Shown: one piece after another, positions 18,475 to 27,287 of the stretch
How the letters are laid out: each line of letters opens with the position of its first letter
How positions within the stretch are numbered: position 1 is the first letter of the stretch
NCBI GenBank assembly: GCA_963714205.1
Contig: CAVQNQ010000002.1
Location: 1,240,001 to 1,304,000, forward strand
Length of the DNA stretch: 64,000 nt
Direction: 5' to 3'
Source of the DNA: CAVQNQ01 sp963714205
Lineage (GTDB): Bacteria; Acidobacteriota; Terriglobia; Bryobacterales; Bryobacteraceae
The notes under the pieces: generated by a model
What the model was told of the DNA's origin: nothing
The model's database searches: none
The model's input: the letters and a program-made list of their open reading frames with translations, nothing else
Position numbers and translations under genes: made by a program

Positions 18475-18486
18475 TGACTTTTGTCA
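18475..18486. promoter_or_regulatory. Crp/Fnr-type palindrome upstream of the NO operon
   Basis: TGAC-TTTT-GTCA is a perfect 12-base palindrome 53 bases upstream of the RIC start. Its spacing and half-sites resemble FNR/DNR/NnrR-type boxes (TTGAT-N4-ATCAA class) without matching the canonical one. It is a plausible target of the adjacent Crp/Fnr regulator. Confidence 0.4.
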
Positions 18487-18526
18487 CGCGGAAGGCAGAA
18501 TCTGCAGCGGCGAGGGCGGCCTAGAC

Positions 18527-19231
18527 CTATTCGGCACGGTCCAGCTCGGCTTCGAACGCCTTCAGATCGGAGATCACGGCGCGGCGCCCTTCCAGTTTGA
18601 GAAGTCCTTCCGCCTGCAAGCGAGAGAGATTGCGGGAAACCAGTTCGCGAACTGTACCGAGTTGCGCGGCCAGTTCCTGGTTGCTGCCCGGCAGCGCGAA
18701 TTCGACGCCCCCGGGCGATGGCGTTCCCTCATGTTGAGCCAAACGTAACAAAAAGGACGCCAGGCGGTGGCGCACGGTAGTAAACGAAAGCTCTTCGATG
18801 ATTCCCACCAGCCGCCGCAATCGCGCTCCGACCACGCGGAGCACTTTGAGAGCGACTTCCGGGTGGGTCCGGCACAGGGCCTGGAAATCCTGTTTTCCGA
18901 CAAAGAGCAGCGTGGCATGGTCCACCGCGGCTCCCGAGGCCGGGTAGTTGCCGCCATCAAAAACCGGGACTTCGGCGACGGAACTGCCCGGACCATCGAT
19001 GCTGAGCACTTGCTCACGCCCACCGGCCGAGCTTTTGAAGATGCGGATATTTCCGCGAGCCACCACGTATAACCCCGCACAGGGCTGGCCTTCGGCGAAA
19101 ACCATCTCTCCGGGAGCGTACTGGCGCGGCACGGCTCGTTCGGCCAGGAATTGCAGCTCAGAATCCGTCAGGCCGGAGAATATGGCGACCTTCGCCAGCG
19201 TCCGCCGATGGTCCGCGCGCGCTTCAGCCAC
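18527..19231 (-). CDS. Crp/Fnr-family regulator (DNR/NnrR-like by context)
   Basis: A 234-residue regulator. Residues about 15-130 form a cyclic-nucleotide-binding-like beta roll (FSGLTDSELQFLAERAVPRQ, FAEGQPCAGLYVVARGNIRI). A dimerisation helix (VLRVVGARLRRLVGIIEELS) and a winged helix-turn-helix at about 170-225 (GSNQELAAQLGTVRELVSRN) follow. There is no N-terminal FNR-type Cys cluster, so an iron-sulfur sensor is unlikely; haem- or ligand-based NO sensing as in DNR is possible. It is the first gene of the leftward NO cluster and probably controls it. Confidence 0.88.
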   Translation of the reverse strand: MAEARADHRRTLAKVAIFSGLTDSELQFLAERAVPRQYAPGEMVFAEGQPCAGLYVVARGNIRIFKSSAGGREQVLSIDGPGSSVAEVPVFDGGNYPASGAAVDHATLLFVGKQDFQALCRTHPEVALKVLRVVGARLRRLVGIIEELSFTTVRHRLASFLLRLAQHEGTPSPGGVEFALPGSNQELAAQLGTVRELVSRNLSRLQAEGLLKLEGRRAVISDLKAFEAELDRAE

Positions 19232-19339
19232 GGAGCCTATTGTAGCGAACGCACCAGTGGACGCTGCCTACAGTCCGCGTGGTTGGCGGATACGGCCTTC
19301 TGGGAAGCGTGCAGCCGGATCAGGAACAGGAGGTCCACA

Positions 19340-19625
19340 TCGCGGCGCAGTGCGAGGGCAGCGCTCCAGCTACCGCGGCCGGCCGCCTTGCGGGCCGCCG
19401 ACGAAGAGGCAGCGCAACGCGCGGAGTTTGGGAGCGGGCGGAGGCGGGGATGTCGCCGGTTCGGATCTCGCCCGTCGCGCTGATTCACGCGGCCCCGGCC
19501 GTCGTGCGCACGGCGCAGCGCGCCGGCTTCCGCGGCCGGCCGCCGTGCGTGCGGCCCGAGCGGCGGCGGCACCGGTCCAGCGCCGCGCCAACCGCCACGG
19601 TGGCCAGGGGCGGCGTTTCGGCTTT
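19340..19625. repeat. GC-rich dispersed repeat block
   Basis: Contains two partial copies of the family: TCCGCGGCCGGCCGCCGT near 19530 followed by the GAGCGGCGGCGG hairpin module, and the GATCTCGCCCGTCGCGC segment near 19464. It separates the divergent NO-reductase cluster and cytochrome b/sulfite-oxidase gene. No gene is supported in 19232-19864. Confidence 0.7.
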
Positions 19626-19864
19626 TCCATCAGGCAAACGCTGTGAGATTAACTGAGGGTGGTCACCGGCCATGGGCCGCAGCCACTTCGCGGTTTGGCG
19701 ACTACGCGCTCATGTGGATTGGTTCCGGGCTGCCGACAATCCACTCGCGACGGCCCAGCGAAATGTGCGCAGGCGCAGTCCGGCTCCCGCAGGCCGCAGG
19801 GAAACTGTTCTTCCGACCACGGCGGACGGCTTCCGGTGGTGCTGTTATAAAAGGTAAACAGGCC

Positions 19865-21532
19865 ATGGTCGCCTTCGATGCCGCCCACGCGGCCGTACAC
19901 TATCCGCCCGACCGGCGGCTCCGAATCTGGATCCGCCCCCCGGTCGTAAAGTTCGTCATCATCCTTCTGCTCTTACCGGTGGCCGCCGCCTGGATCCAGT
20001 TCGGTCTTGCCGGGCTTCCGGAAATCGCACCGGTTCCGCAGGTGTCACCCAACAATTTTTCGGGGCCGCACGGCTTTCCCCTCTGGGTGCGCTATTGTCA
20101 TTTCTTCAATTTTCTGTTCGTCACCATGCTGATCCGCAGTGGCTTGTCCATTTTGGTGGATCATCCGCGACTGTACTTCAACAATGACTGCACGCCCGGA
20201 TCCGAATGGATTCGGTTGACTCCCGTCCACGTCCCCACGGACCGCATTTGGACGGCCAAGGACGACGCCCGTTACATATCGCCCGTGGTTGCTACTCCAG
20301 GCTATCGTCACACTATAGGAATCGCCCGCGTATGGCACTTCATCAACGTGCACGGCTTCATCGTGACGGGTATCATTTTCGCCGTCCTGCTGTTCACCAC
20401 GGAGCAATGGAGACGCATCGTACCCACCTCCCCGCAAGTGGTGGAACAGGCCTGGGGCATCTGGGCGCACTACGCAACTCTCCACATGCCTCCCGAGCCG
20501 AACGGTTTTTACGGGTATAACGCGCTGCAGCAGATCGCCTATTTCTCCGTGGTTTTCATCTTCGGTCCCCTCGCGATCCTGACAGGGATCGCCATGTCGC
20601 CGGCGGTGGTAAACAGCTATCCCGGGTACGCACGCATATTTGGCGGCCGCCAGTTGGCACGTTCCATCCATTTCCTGACAATGCTGGGCTTCCTTGCGTT
20701 CGTTATCGTGCACGTCACGCTCGTGATTATGACGGGTTTCGTCCGCAACATGAATCACATCGTCATGGGCACCGACGATCACCGCTATTCGGGCGTCGTT
20801 TGGGGGGCCTTTGGAATGGCCATCGTGGTCCTCGTTTGGATTGCGGCCCATCATCTTTCCTGGACCCAGCCCCGCGGCCTGCAGCGCGCGCTCAAGGCTG
20901 TCACTTACCCGATGCAGTTGCTCACTTTGAATCGGCTGAATCCAAACCAGCAGTATTCGGAACGTCAAATCTCGCCGTATTTCTGGCCGAATGGAAAGCT
21001 GCCCGAACGCGCCGATTGGAAACAACTCGCCCGAAATGGTTTCCGGGATTACCGGCTGAAGGTCGGGGGCTTGGTCGAAAAACAGGCGGAGTTCGCGCTC
21101 TCAGACCTGCAACGCCTCGGCAAGGTCGAACACATCACGATGCATCACTGTATCCAGGGCTGGACAGGCATTGCGAAGTGGAGTGGTATCCCCATGCGCG
21201 CCATCATCGAACTGGTGCGACCGCTGCCGGAGGCCCGCGTGGCTGCATTCTTCTCTTTCGGGGCGTCGCTCTACGGTGGCATCTACTACGATACCCAACT
21301 CCTAGAAAATCTCTTCAAACCCGAGTGTATCTTGGCCTTCGAGATGAATGACCGCGCTCTCCCCGAGGTATACGGCGCCCCTCTTCGCCTGCGCGTCGAA
21401 AATCAGCTCGGCTACAAGATGGTCAAGTGGATCGAACGCATCGAGTTTATCGAATCCGAAAAGTCGATCGGCGAAGGCGAGGGCGGCAAGAATGAAGATG
21501 ACGAGTACTTCGACCTGCTTCCTAATATCTAA
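19865..21532 (+). CDS. Fusion of cytochrome b561-type membrane domain and sulfite-oxidase-like molybdopterin domain
   Basis: A 555-residue membrane enzyme. Residues about 25-345 carry five to six membrane helices with paired His residues (VRYCHFFNFLFVTMLIRSG, RVWHFINVHGFIVTGIIFA, RSIHFLTMLGFLAFVIVHVT), typical of a di-haem cytochrome b. Residues about 380-555 are an oxidoreductase molybdopterin domain like MsrP/YedY; EHITMHHCIQGWTGIAKWSG contains the Cys expected to ligate molybdenum. Start set at the ATG at 19865; the frame extends upstream to 19643 only through non-hydrophobic, repeat-like sequence. It probably passes electrons between the quinone pool and a periplasmic or cytoplasmic Mo reaction; the substrate is unknown. 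Confidence 0.88.
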   Translation: MVAFDAAHAAVHYPPDRRLRIWIRPPVVKFVIILLLLPVAAAWIQFGLAGLPEIAPVPQVSPNNFSGPHGFPLWVRYCHFFNFLFVTMLIRSGLSILVDHPRLYFNNDCTPGSEWIRLTPVHVPTDRIWTAKDDARYISPVVATPGYRHTIGIARVWHFINVHGFIVTGIIFAVLLFTTEQWRRIVPTSPQVVEQAWGIWAHYATLHMPPEPNGFYGYNALQQIAYFSVVFIFGPLAILTGIAMSPAVVNSYPGYARIFGGRQLARSIHFLTMLGFLAFVIVHVTLVIMTGFVRNMNHIVMGTDDHRYSGVVWGAFGMAIVVLVWIAAHHLSWTQPRGLQRALKAVTYPMQLLTLNRLNPNQQYSERQISPYFWPNGKLPERADWKQLARNGFRDYRLKVGGLVEKQAEFALSDLQRLGKVEHITMHHCIQGWTGIAKWSGIPMRAIIELVRPLPEARVAAFFSFGASLYGGIYYDTQLLENLFKPECILAFEMNDRALPEVYGAPLRLRVENQLGYKMVKWIERIEFIESEKSIGEGEGGKNEDDEYFDLLPNI

Positions 21533-21548
21533 GCTGCGCCGGCAGCTT
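21531..21548 (+). terminator. Hairpin overlapping the stop codon
   Basis: AAGCTGC-GCCG-GCAGCTT is a perfect 7-base stem with a tetraloop beginning inside the TAA stop. No clear T-run follows, so termination strength is uncertain. Confidence 0.45.
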
Positions 21549-21879
21549 GATTAACGCTACGAATTCGCCGCGATCCAGCGATATCCCAGCCAAAATGTTT
21601 CTCAATGCGTGACGTATCACCATGCTCGCCCAGTTCTGGATGACGCCTCCCCTTTTTTATGCAGATACGGGCCATTTGGTGGTTTGGCCTGAGGAGCCAA
21701 CGGGCCGTGTAACGCCCATCGTTGACACGTGGACCGCTGGTCTCACCGTGCGGCGGGGCGGCACCTGTTTTCCTCTATGAGCTCCGCGGCTTGGCGGCGA
21801 CTCGCGAAGACGTTCACCTGCGCGTCCGGGCGGCGAGCCCCGACGCACGCGTTTCCGGCCGGCGCGATACACGCCGAAT

Positions 21880-22045
21880 GCGTCTGTGCAGCGGTTCCGA
21901 TCTCGCTCGTGGCACCGCATCGGGCGGTCCCGGCGTCGTGCGCGCGGCTCAGTACGCGGTCTGGCATCGTCTTCCGCGGCCGGCCACTGTGCGTGCCGCC
22001 CGGGCGGCGGCGGTCCCCAACGCCGCCGCGCGCGATGAGGCGCCA
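21880..22045. repeat. GC-rich dispersed repeat unit
   Basis: A single unit with the core GCCGCCCGGGCGGCGGC near 21998, preceded by CCGCGGCCGGCCA. The hairpin loop is changed (CGGG in place of CGAG) while the stem is kept. 21549-21879 shows no supportable gene. Confidence 0.65.
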
Positions 22046-22130
22046 CCCGGCCAAACGTCGAATCGCAGCTGCTCTTTACTCGGGCGACGTCGGATGGTAT
22101 CCCGGTGCGCAGCGCGATATCCTCGAATAC

Positions 22131-22319
22131 ATGGCCGATCGTAGCTTACGCGACGTTGGCGGGACGCCCGGCGGGGTGGGGTCGTTCGTTATCGGCCTCA
22201 TCCTCGCCTGCATTGGCGGATACCTGCTTACCAACCAGGTGATGGTCACAAGCTCCTATTGGAACTTCTACGGCACGAACAGCTTTGGATCCACGTCGGC
22301 ACAGCTGTCTGGATCCTAG
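22131..22319 (+). pseudogene. Truncated small membrane protein
   Basis: The ATG at 22131 begins MADRSLRDVGGTPGGVGSF, then VIGLILACIGGYLLTNQVMV forms one membrane helix, and the frame stops after 62 residues at STSAQLSGS. The opening resembles a family of small multi-helix membrane proteins that normally continue with several further helices, so this is probably an N-terminal remnant. The repeat unit ends about 85 bases upstream. Confidence 0.5.
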
Positions 22320-22692
22320 ACTCCGGGGCTCGATTGAACCTGACAAAACGGCCAAGTACAAAACAGCGGGTTCAACACCCGGTTGGCACTCGGAGAATGC
22401 TGGCCGCCGGTCACGGCGTCCGGCGGAGCGCAGTGCTTCGGAACGGCCTTAGACCTGATATCGGTAGTCGCCATCTGGGGTGAAGTTCCGCTGCCAACCC
22501 GGTCGGCACCATTGGCCGGCGCTCGGACAGTGGGTTTCGACCCAACTTCCGAGTGCTATGTCATTCCGGCTCTATCCGCAGCTTCATGGAATAGCCCGCC
22601 TGAATCAATTAGATTACGCCCTCTGCGGCCCGAGATCTCCGGTCGAGTCGGCATAAGCGAGGTGGCAAAATATCGAGCAATTCGGAGGTTCC
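22320..22692. other. Intergenic, no feature recognised
   Basis: No credible coding frame, RNA gene or repeat module is visible; short ORFs here lack ribosome sites and protein-like composition. Confidence 0.5.
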
Positions 22693-23106
22693 CTATGGCA
22701 CCAACTTAGGCATACAAGTCACGTACGAGCTCTTAATGTCCGAGGTATCCCGGTACTGTTTCACATACGCATCCCACGCCGCGTCCCTCTTAGCCGCCAA
22801 TTCTTCCCTACCCGGCGGGCGGACATGATAGGTAATCACTTCCGTGTCCGAGTATTTCATCACGCCTGTCGTGTCGTCGACTAGAACGACCCGTGAAGCA
22901 ACGATTACGTTGTCGCCAAAGCCGTGGCTCCGATACCATGCCTTGTGGGCCGCGACCGCCGCCATGAAACCAGGCATCGCGCCTGGTTTGATCGCGGATA
23001 CGCGAACGACGGCGATATCGCCGTCGCAAGCCAGCGGGGCATTCTGTGCAAGAGCCGATGACCCCTGAAAGACCGCAAGAGCGGCTAGACAAAGCCCAAC
23101 ACGCAT
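22693..23106 (-). CDS. Secreted hypothetical protein, possible dimeric alpha/beta-barrel type
   Basis: A 137-residue exported protein. The ATG at 23106 is chosen because AAGGAGAG lies just upstream (23115-23122); an in-frame start 33 bases earlier lacks this. MRVGLCLAALAVFQGSSALAQ is a Sec signal peptide. The mature part has one Cys near each end (LACDGD and YVTCMPKLVP), suggesting a disulfide, and AIKPGAMPGFMAAVAAHKAW with SHGFGDNVIVASRVV resembles the strand-helix pattern of small dimeric alpha/beta-barrel domains. Function unknown; it stands alone between decayed genes. Confidence 0.7.
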   Translation of the reverse strand: MRVGLCLAALAVFQGSSALAQNAPLACDGDIAVVRVSAIKPGAMPGFMAAVAAHKAWYRSHGFGDNVIVASRVVLVDDTTGVMKYSDTEVITYHVRPPGREELAAKRDAAWDAYVKQYRDTSDIKSSYVTCMPKLVP

Positions 23107-23297
23107 CACCGTCACTCTCCTTGCAGGGCATGATATCAACCCCGCGCGCAGCTCTGTGTTACAAGTTAATTACAGATCCCTTTGTGCGGCGGTTCGTGCG
23201 CAGGGAATGGATGGTCGGGCACATCGGGACCGCGCAGCGCTGGTTCGGAGTGCCCCGTCAAGGCCAGCAGACGTATGATGTCCTCGAGAATCCCGAG

Positions 23298-23690
23298 ATG
23301 AGATTGCGAATTGTAGTCGCCGAGTCCTTCCCGCGGAACTCCCTGCAGGCGGAGTTTTTTCTCGAGAGCTACGGCATCGACGCTGTGCTGCTGATCGACG
23401 TACCCAATGCAGTGGTTCAGGAACGCATCCTCAACCGCCGCCTCTGCTCCAAATGTGGCCTGGACTATAACCTGATCTTCCACCGGCTCGCTGTGGCCAA
23501 TGCCTGCGATATCTGCGGCGGAACGCTGATCTCCCGCTCCGACGACACTCCCGAAGCCGTTCGGGCGCGCCTGCAGGATTATCACACCAAAACGCAACCC
23601 ATCCTGGACTTATTCCGCCGTAAAGAGCCTGTGGTTACCGTTGATGGCACTTGTTCGGCCAACGAGGTGCATCTCGGTATCAATAGCCAG
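23298..23690 (+). pseudogene. Adenylate kinase-like gene with its P-loop region deleted
   Basis: The frame begins MRLRIVV, like an adenylate kinase N terminus, but passes at once to ESFPRNSLQAEFFLESYGID, normally found more than 70 residues later. The rest is family-like: LLIDVPNAVVQERILNRRLC, a zinc-type CSKC...CDIC pair, SRSDDTPEAVRARLQDYHTK and QPILDLFRRKEPVVTVDGT. The nucleotide-binding P-loop and most of the NMP-binding domain are absent, so it cannot be active. The original stop is also lost and the frame drifts on to 23816. Confidence 0.75.
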
Positions 23691-23768
23691 AGACGGAATA
23701 AGGCTCTACCTCCTTGTCACAATCGGTCGCTCCCAAGTGACCGTTTGACAGAGAGTGGGCCGCTTCAG

Positions 23769-24140
23769 CTACTTCTCCGGCGCCAGCGTTGCCACCCCGT
23801 CTTCCACATCCGTTAGCGTTGCCTGCCGGTTGGGATCATTGCCGTTGAGATCGTAGCGCAGCCGGCCCGCCCAGTCATACATCATCACGTCCGGGATTCC
23901 TTGCACGCCAAGTTTCTCGAACGACTGCATGATGTTCTCGTCCATCAGGTAGTTCCGGAAGGTGGCCTTTTGCCGAATCAGGAATTGCCGCGCCCGCTCG
24001 ATGGCCGCCTTGTCCTCCCGGTCGTCCACGCTCATCGAGACAAATTCTACGCCCCGGTCCTTGTACCCTCGGTACAGGCTGACCATGTGCGGGAAACGCT
24101 CCACGCAAGGCACGCACCAGGTGGCCCACACATCCACCAC
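23769..24140 (-). pseudogene. TlpA/ResA-like thioredoxin-fold protein lacking its N terminus
   Basis: About 123 residues form a thioredoxin fold: VVDVWATWCVPCVERFPHMV with an active-site CVPC pair, FVSMSVDDREDKAAIERARQ, and a cis-Pro region LGVQGIPDVMMYDWAGR. Such proteins normally carry a signal peptide or membrane anchor and an extra N-terminal strand. Here the frame upstream of the first strand reads straight into the GC-rich repeat block (24300-24720), giving Arg/Pro-rich nonsense up to 24878. The original 5' part appears to have been replaced by repeat DNA, so export is unlikely. Confidence 0.75.
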
Positions 24141-24299
24141 GCCGGAGCGGAATGAGTTTTTCCGGGTTGTGCGCCCGGCACCCACCCTTCCGATAATGTG
24201 CCTCCGGCGCGCGCCACCGGTAGGTGTCTCGGCCACCGCGCTCGCGAAAATCGCCGCATCCCGCCGGAGCGGCCCGCGCGGTGCAGATACGGCCTTGTA

Positions 24300-24720
24300 G
24301 GAAGCGCAAAGTGATCGCGTTGTCCACCACCCGGCGTGGGGCCGCATGCGTGCGCCGCCGACAAGCGTCCCCCGCTTCCGCGGCCGGCGCCGTGCGTGCC
24401 GCCCGATCGGCGGCGGTTCCGGTCGCCAACGGCGCGGCGACCGCCGCGGTGGCCGCGGGCAGCGCCGACGAAGACGGATGTCGGCGGCTCGGCGCGCGCG
24501 CGCCGGCCGCGCACAGCACGGTTTGCGCGCAGCGGGCCGCCTCCCGCGGCCGGCGCGGTGGCGGTCCCGGGCGCCAACGCTGCGGAGCGCGGGATGTCGG
24601 CAGTGAGAAGCTCGCCCGTCGCGCTGCGTCCCGCGCACGCGGCCGTCGGGCGCGCGGCGCGGTGCAGGAGCTGCGCGTGTGCCCCCCGGCCAGCGGTGAA
24701 ACGATGCGCGCCGAAACGCC
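24300..24720. repeat. GC-rich dispersed repeat block
   Basis: Carries GCCGCCCGATCGGCGGC near 24400, CTCCCGCGGCCGGCGCGG near 24540 and the GTCGCGCTGCGTCCCGCGCA segment near 24618. It adjoins the truncated thioredoxin remnant on one side and a permease remnant on the other. Confidence 0.75.
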
Positions 24721-24904
24721 GGAGCGGACCGGAACGGAACGCACACGGGGCCGAGCCAGGCTTTCACGGTCAGGCCGCCAGATCTTGGCGCCTTTCGAAC
24801 AGGGGGAAATGGTCTGCCCAACTTCAGGAACGGCACTTCCCGGGCGGAATACTGACCGGCCAGGATCGGCTGGCACAAGCCGACTCAACGGGAGTGATCA
24901 ACTG

Positions 24905-25110
24905 CGTCCCCACTTCCGAAGCTCGCCTCGGACGCCTTCCACGCCGCGAACCACGTATAATGCGTCGTCACGCAACGAATGGACTTCATCCACATACTTG
25001 GTAGCCCGGTCCATCACCCATAGGTCGGCTTTTCCGATGTCGTGGATCTGAGAACGCGTTCGGCTCAACAGCCCCATCAAGACCGAAGTCTGCTGTGCGA
25101 TCAGAAAACG
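24905..25110 (-). pseudogene. N-terminal remnant of an FtsX/DevC-type ABC permease
   Basis: One minus frame reads LIAQQTSVLMGLLSRTRSQI, HDIGKADLWVMDRATKYVDE and VHSLRDDALYVVRGVEGV, the segment after the first membrane helix of MacB/DevC-like permeases. The upstream membrane helix is degraded and the frame ends soon after, leaving none of the remaining helices. Confidence 0.6.
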
Positions 25111-25295
25111 AGACTCAAGGCAATCGCAAAGATCAGTCCAAGGTATTCTCCGCACCGCTGCGAGCTTCGTGGACAGTGTTCTCCGGCGTCGATCCGTGCC
25201 AATCGTCAGTCTCTTGTTTTTCGTGTCCGTTCCACGTTTCCGGGATTGCGGCGGGCATGACTGGGACTCCTCCCGAAATCTCCTGAACACCTCAT

Positions 25296-25916
25296 TCAGA
25301 AGCTTGTGGCCGGATCGTAGGGCTTGGCTGGAACGAACTCTCCGGCCATAGCACGCTCGTGTATTTCCCACGGGGACGCTCCGGCCTTACTAGCCGCCAC
25401 TAGTTTGTCCGGGTCGATCTGCGCGGGCCTTCCCGCCTGTCCCGTTCTAAGGTATTCCGTTGCCGTCCATGGGCTGCCGTAGTTGTAGAAGAACATTTCG
25501 ACGACGTTCCGGTCAGGGTCCTCATAATAGATGGATACTCCCGGCCCGTGGTCGGCGGCCCAGAGCATCGGTATGCCCAGATCCTTGAGACGGACATACG
25601 TTCCCAGCAGATCGTCGATGGTCGCGCACTCGAAGGCGACGTGCTGCAGCCCGGTGTGGTGGCGCCTGTCCGGATCAGTAGTAGCCTTGGGTATTTCAAA
25701 GAACACGATCCGATGATCCATCTCATCGTTGCTGATGAACGCCAAGGCCGAAAAGGGCGGACCGTGATGTGTCATGCGCGCGATTGCCGGAATTTTCGAC
25801 TGATGGTTGACTGTCATGCCCAGCACCTTTCGGTACCATTCCACCATCGGGTCGAGGTCGGCTGTAATCAGCCCGTAGTGATGCAGTTTCGGATGGACGA
25901 TTGTTTCGGTATTCAT
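25296..25916 (-). CDS. VOC-family (glyoxalase/extradiol-dioxygenase-like) protein
   Basis: A 206-residue protein of the vicinal-oxygen-chelate superfamily. HPKLHHYGLITADLDPMVEW begins the first beta-alpha-beta-beta-beta unit and HHTGLQHVAFECATIDDLLG the second; GPGVSIYYEDPDRNVVEMFF gives the Glu-containing metal strand. Candidate metal ligands are the His of LHHYG, the His of LQHVAF and the Glu of VVEMFF, consistent with a catechol-2,3-dioxygenase-like or related enzyme. A ribosome site AGGAGAAA precedes the ATG. The gene is divergent from a MarR regulator across an operator-rich spacer, suggesting induction by an aromatic or phenolic ligand (inference). Confidence 0.88.
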   Translation of the reverse strand: MNTETIVHPKLHHYGLITADLDPMVEWYRKVLGMTVNHQSKIPAIARMTHHGPPFSALAFISNDEMDHRIVFFEIPKATTDPDRRHHTGLQHVAFECATIDDLLGTYVRLKDLGIPMLWAADHGPGVSIYYEDPDRNVVEMFFYNYGSPWTATEYLRTGQAGRPAQIDPDKLVAASKAGASPWEIHERAMAGEFVPAKPYDPATSF

Positions 25917-26037
25917 TTGAGTTTCTCCTTTTGTGTGGGACCCCTCGAGTGGGGCTGCCTGGCTCGATCCGCTGGTTGCGGTTCCGTTCCTCGTAAAGTT
26001 TTCGGTAGTGCTGCGGTCAAGACTTGACTCCCTTCCT

Positions 26038-26060
26038 CAAGTTCCATATAGTTGAACTTG
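26038..26060. promoter_or_regulatory. Candidate MarR operator, main palindrome
   Basis: CAAGTTC (26038-26044) and GAACTTG (26054-26060) are perfect inverted repeats separated by 9 bases, in the spacer between the divergent VOC and marR genes. The AT-rich spacer stands out from the GC-rich surroundings. Confidence 0.6.
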
Positions 26061-26086
26061 TAAGCATCTTACTTGTGCAGCCAAGT
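26060..26086. promoter_or_regulatory. Secondary overlapping palindromes in the marR promoter
   Basis: GTAAG-CAT-CTTAC (26060-26072) overlaps ACTTG-N6-CAAGT (26071-26086). The ACTTG/CAAGT half-sites match those of the main palindrome, suggesting two bound dimers about 26-32 bases before the marR ATG. Confidence 0.45.
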
Positions 26087-26111
26087 TTTATCTTAAAATT
26101 GCAGCCATCGC

Positions 26112-26609
26112 ATGTCAAGAAGGAATTTGATCGGGGACACAAAAAGTTCTGAGATCCGGCGGCATCTGGGAGATCTCGCACGAAAGTTCAGTACGCAGAC
26201 GGTCTTCCTGCATGAGGCAATCGCCCAGACCGCCGGATTGAATGCGACCGACACAAGGTGTCTCAGCCTGATCCGGTTTCATCCCGACGGCCTGGTGACG
26301 GCTGGCTGGCTTTCGGACATGGCCGGTCTGACGACGGGAGCCATCACACACATACTCGACCGGCTGGAAAAGCGGGGATTGATTGAGCGGGTCCGCGACA
26401 CCGAGGATCGGCGGAAGGTCTTCGTTCGCATCCGGCCGGAGAGTTTCGCCGAACTCGAGTCGCAATACGAAGCCCTTGGCGGGTCATATCGAAGTGTGGT
26501 CGAGCACTACAGCGACAGCGAGTTGATGCTGATCACCGATTATCTGGAGAAGATGTCCGAAATGACTGAGCGGCTGATGGCAGATACGATTCGCCGCCCG
26601 AAGCAGTGA
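26112..26609 (+). CDS. MarR-family transcriptional regulator
   Basis: A 165-residue winged-helix regulator. Helical dimerisation regions at both ends flank the DNA-binding part: LNATDTRCLSLIRFHPDGLV, WLSDMAGLTTGAITHILDRL and the wing EKRGLIERVRDTEDRRKVFV with the diagnostic DxRR. The C-terminal DYLEKMSEMTERLMADTI helix completes the dimer interface. It is divergent from the VOC gene and probably represses both itself and that gene through the palindromes between them; the ligand is unknown. Confidence 0.92.
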   Translation: MSRRNLIGDTKSSEIRRHLGDLARKFSTQTVFLHEAIAQTAGLNATDTRCLSLIRFHPDGLVTAGWLSDMAGLTTGAITHILDRLEKRGLIERVRDTEDRRKVFVRIRPESFAELESQYEALGGSYRSVVEHYSDSELMLITDYLEKMSEMTERLMADTIRRPKQ

Positions 26610-26899
26610 GTGAGAATGTTGGTTCCGGGGTCACTTGTCCTCCCAGCGTGTGCCGGGCGCGGCCAGGTCGCGAGCCGGAGAGCCTGAGGCCGAGTCAATT
26701 GAAGGTGTGTCCTTTGCGACCGCCATCTAGTGTGCGAATGCCAAGATCGCGCAGTCAAGTTTGAGGCGGACAGTCCACAGTTACGACTGTTAAACGCCCT
26801 AGGCACCTGTAGGAGCGCCGAGTTGGCCGCTCCAGCCCTTACCCCCGATCCCCGGATATGCCCGGTCCGGTCTGACCGCGTTCCGCACTCCCCCTTGAA

Positions 26900-27030
26900 G
26901 TGCCATCGCCGCCGGCAGCGCCGCGGCTTTCCGGCCGGCGGTGCGCGAAAAGCGCTCTCCGGCGCGCGACCGCGACGCTGCTTGCGTGCCGGGCCACGCG
27001 GAGCCTAAGCGGCGCCGCGGGGTGCGTGGG
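26900..27030. repeat. Partial GC-rich repeat unit
   Basis: CAGCGCCGCGGCTTTCCGG near 26918 recurs near 34806, and AAAGCGCTCTCCGGCGCGCGA near 26950 recurs near 27864. The rest of 26610-27287 shows no supportable gene. Confidence 0.55.
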
Positions 27031-27287
27031 CTTTGAGCGCCGTCGGGCGTTTTACGGCCCCGTGGCCCAGTTTCCGAGCGGCGCGTTATCCAGGAGCAAT
27101 CTAGACGGAGCTTATGTACGACAGCGCGACTGTACGTCGAGTTGAATCCGTAAGCACCGCGCGGTTGCCGAGGGACCGACCCGCCATAGACTTGTCCTGA
27201 GGCGAATGCGGTCATGCTCCCGCAGTTTCAGAACCTTGAGCCGCGAATCGGCTAATCAGGCCCGTTCGCCGCGTCCACGAATCGGTT

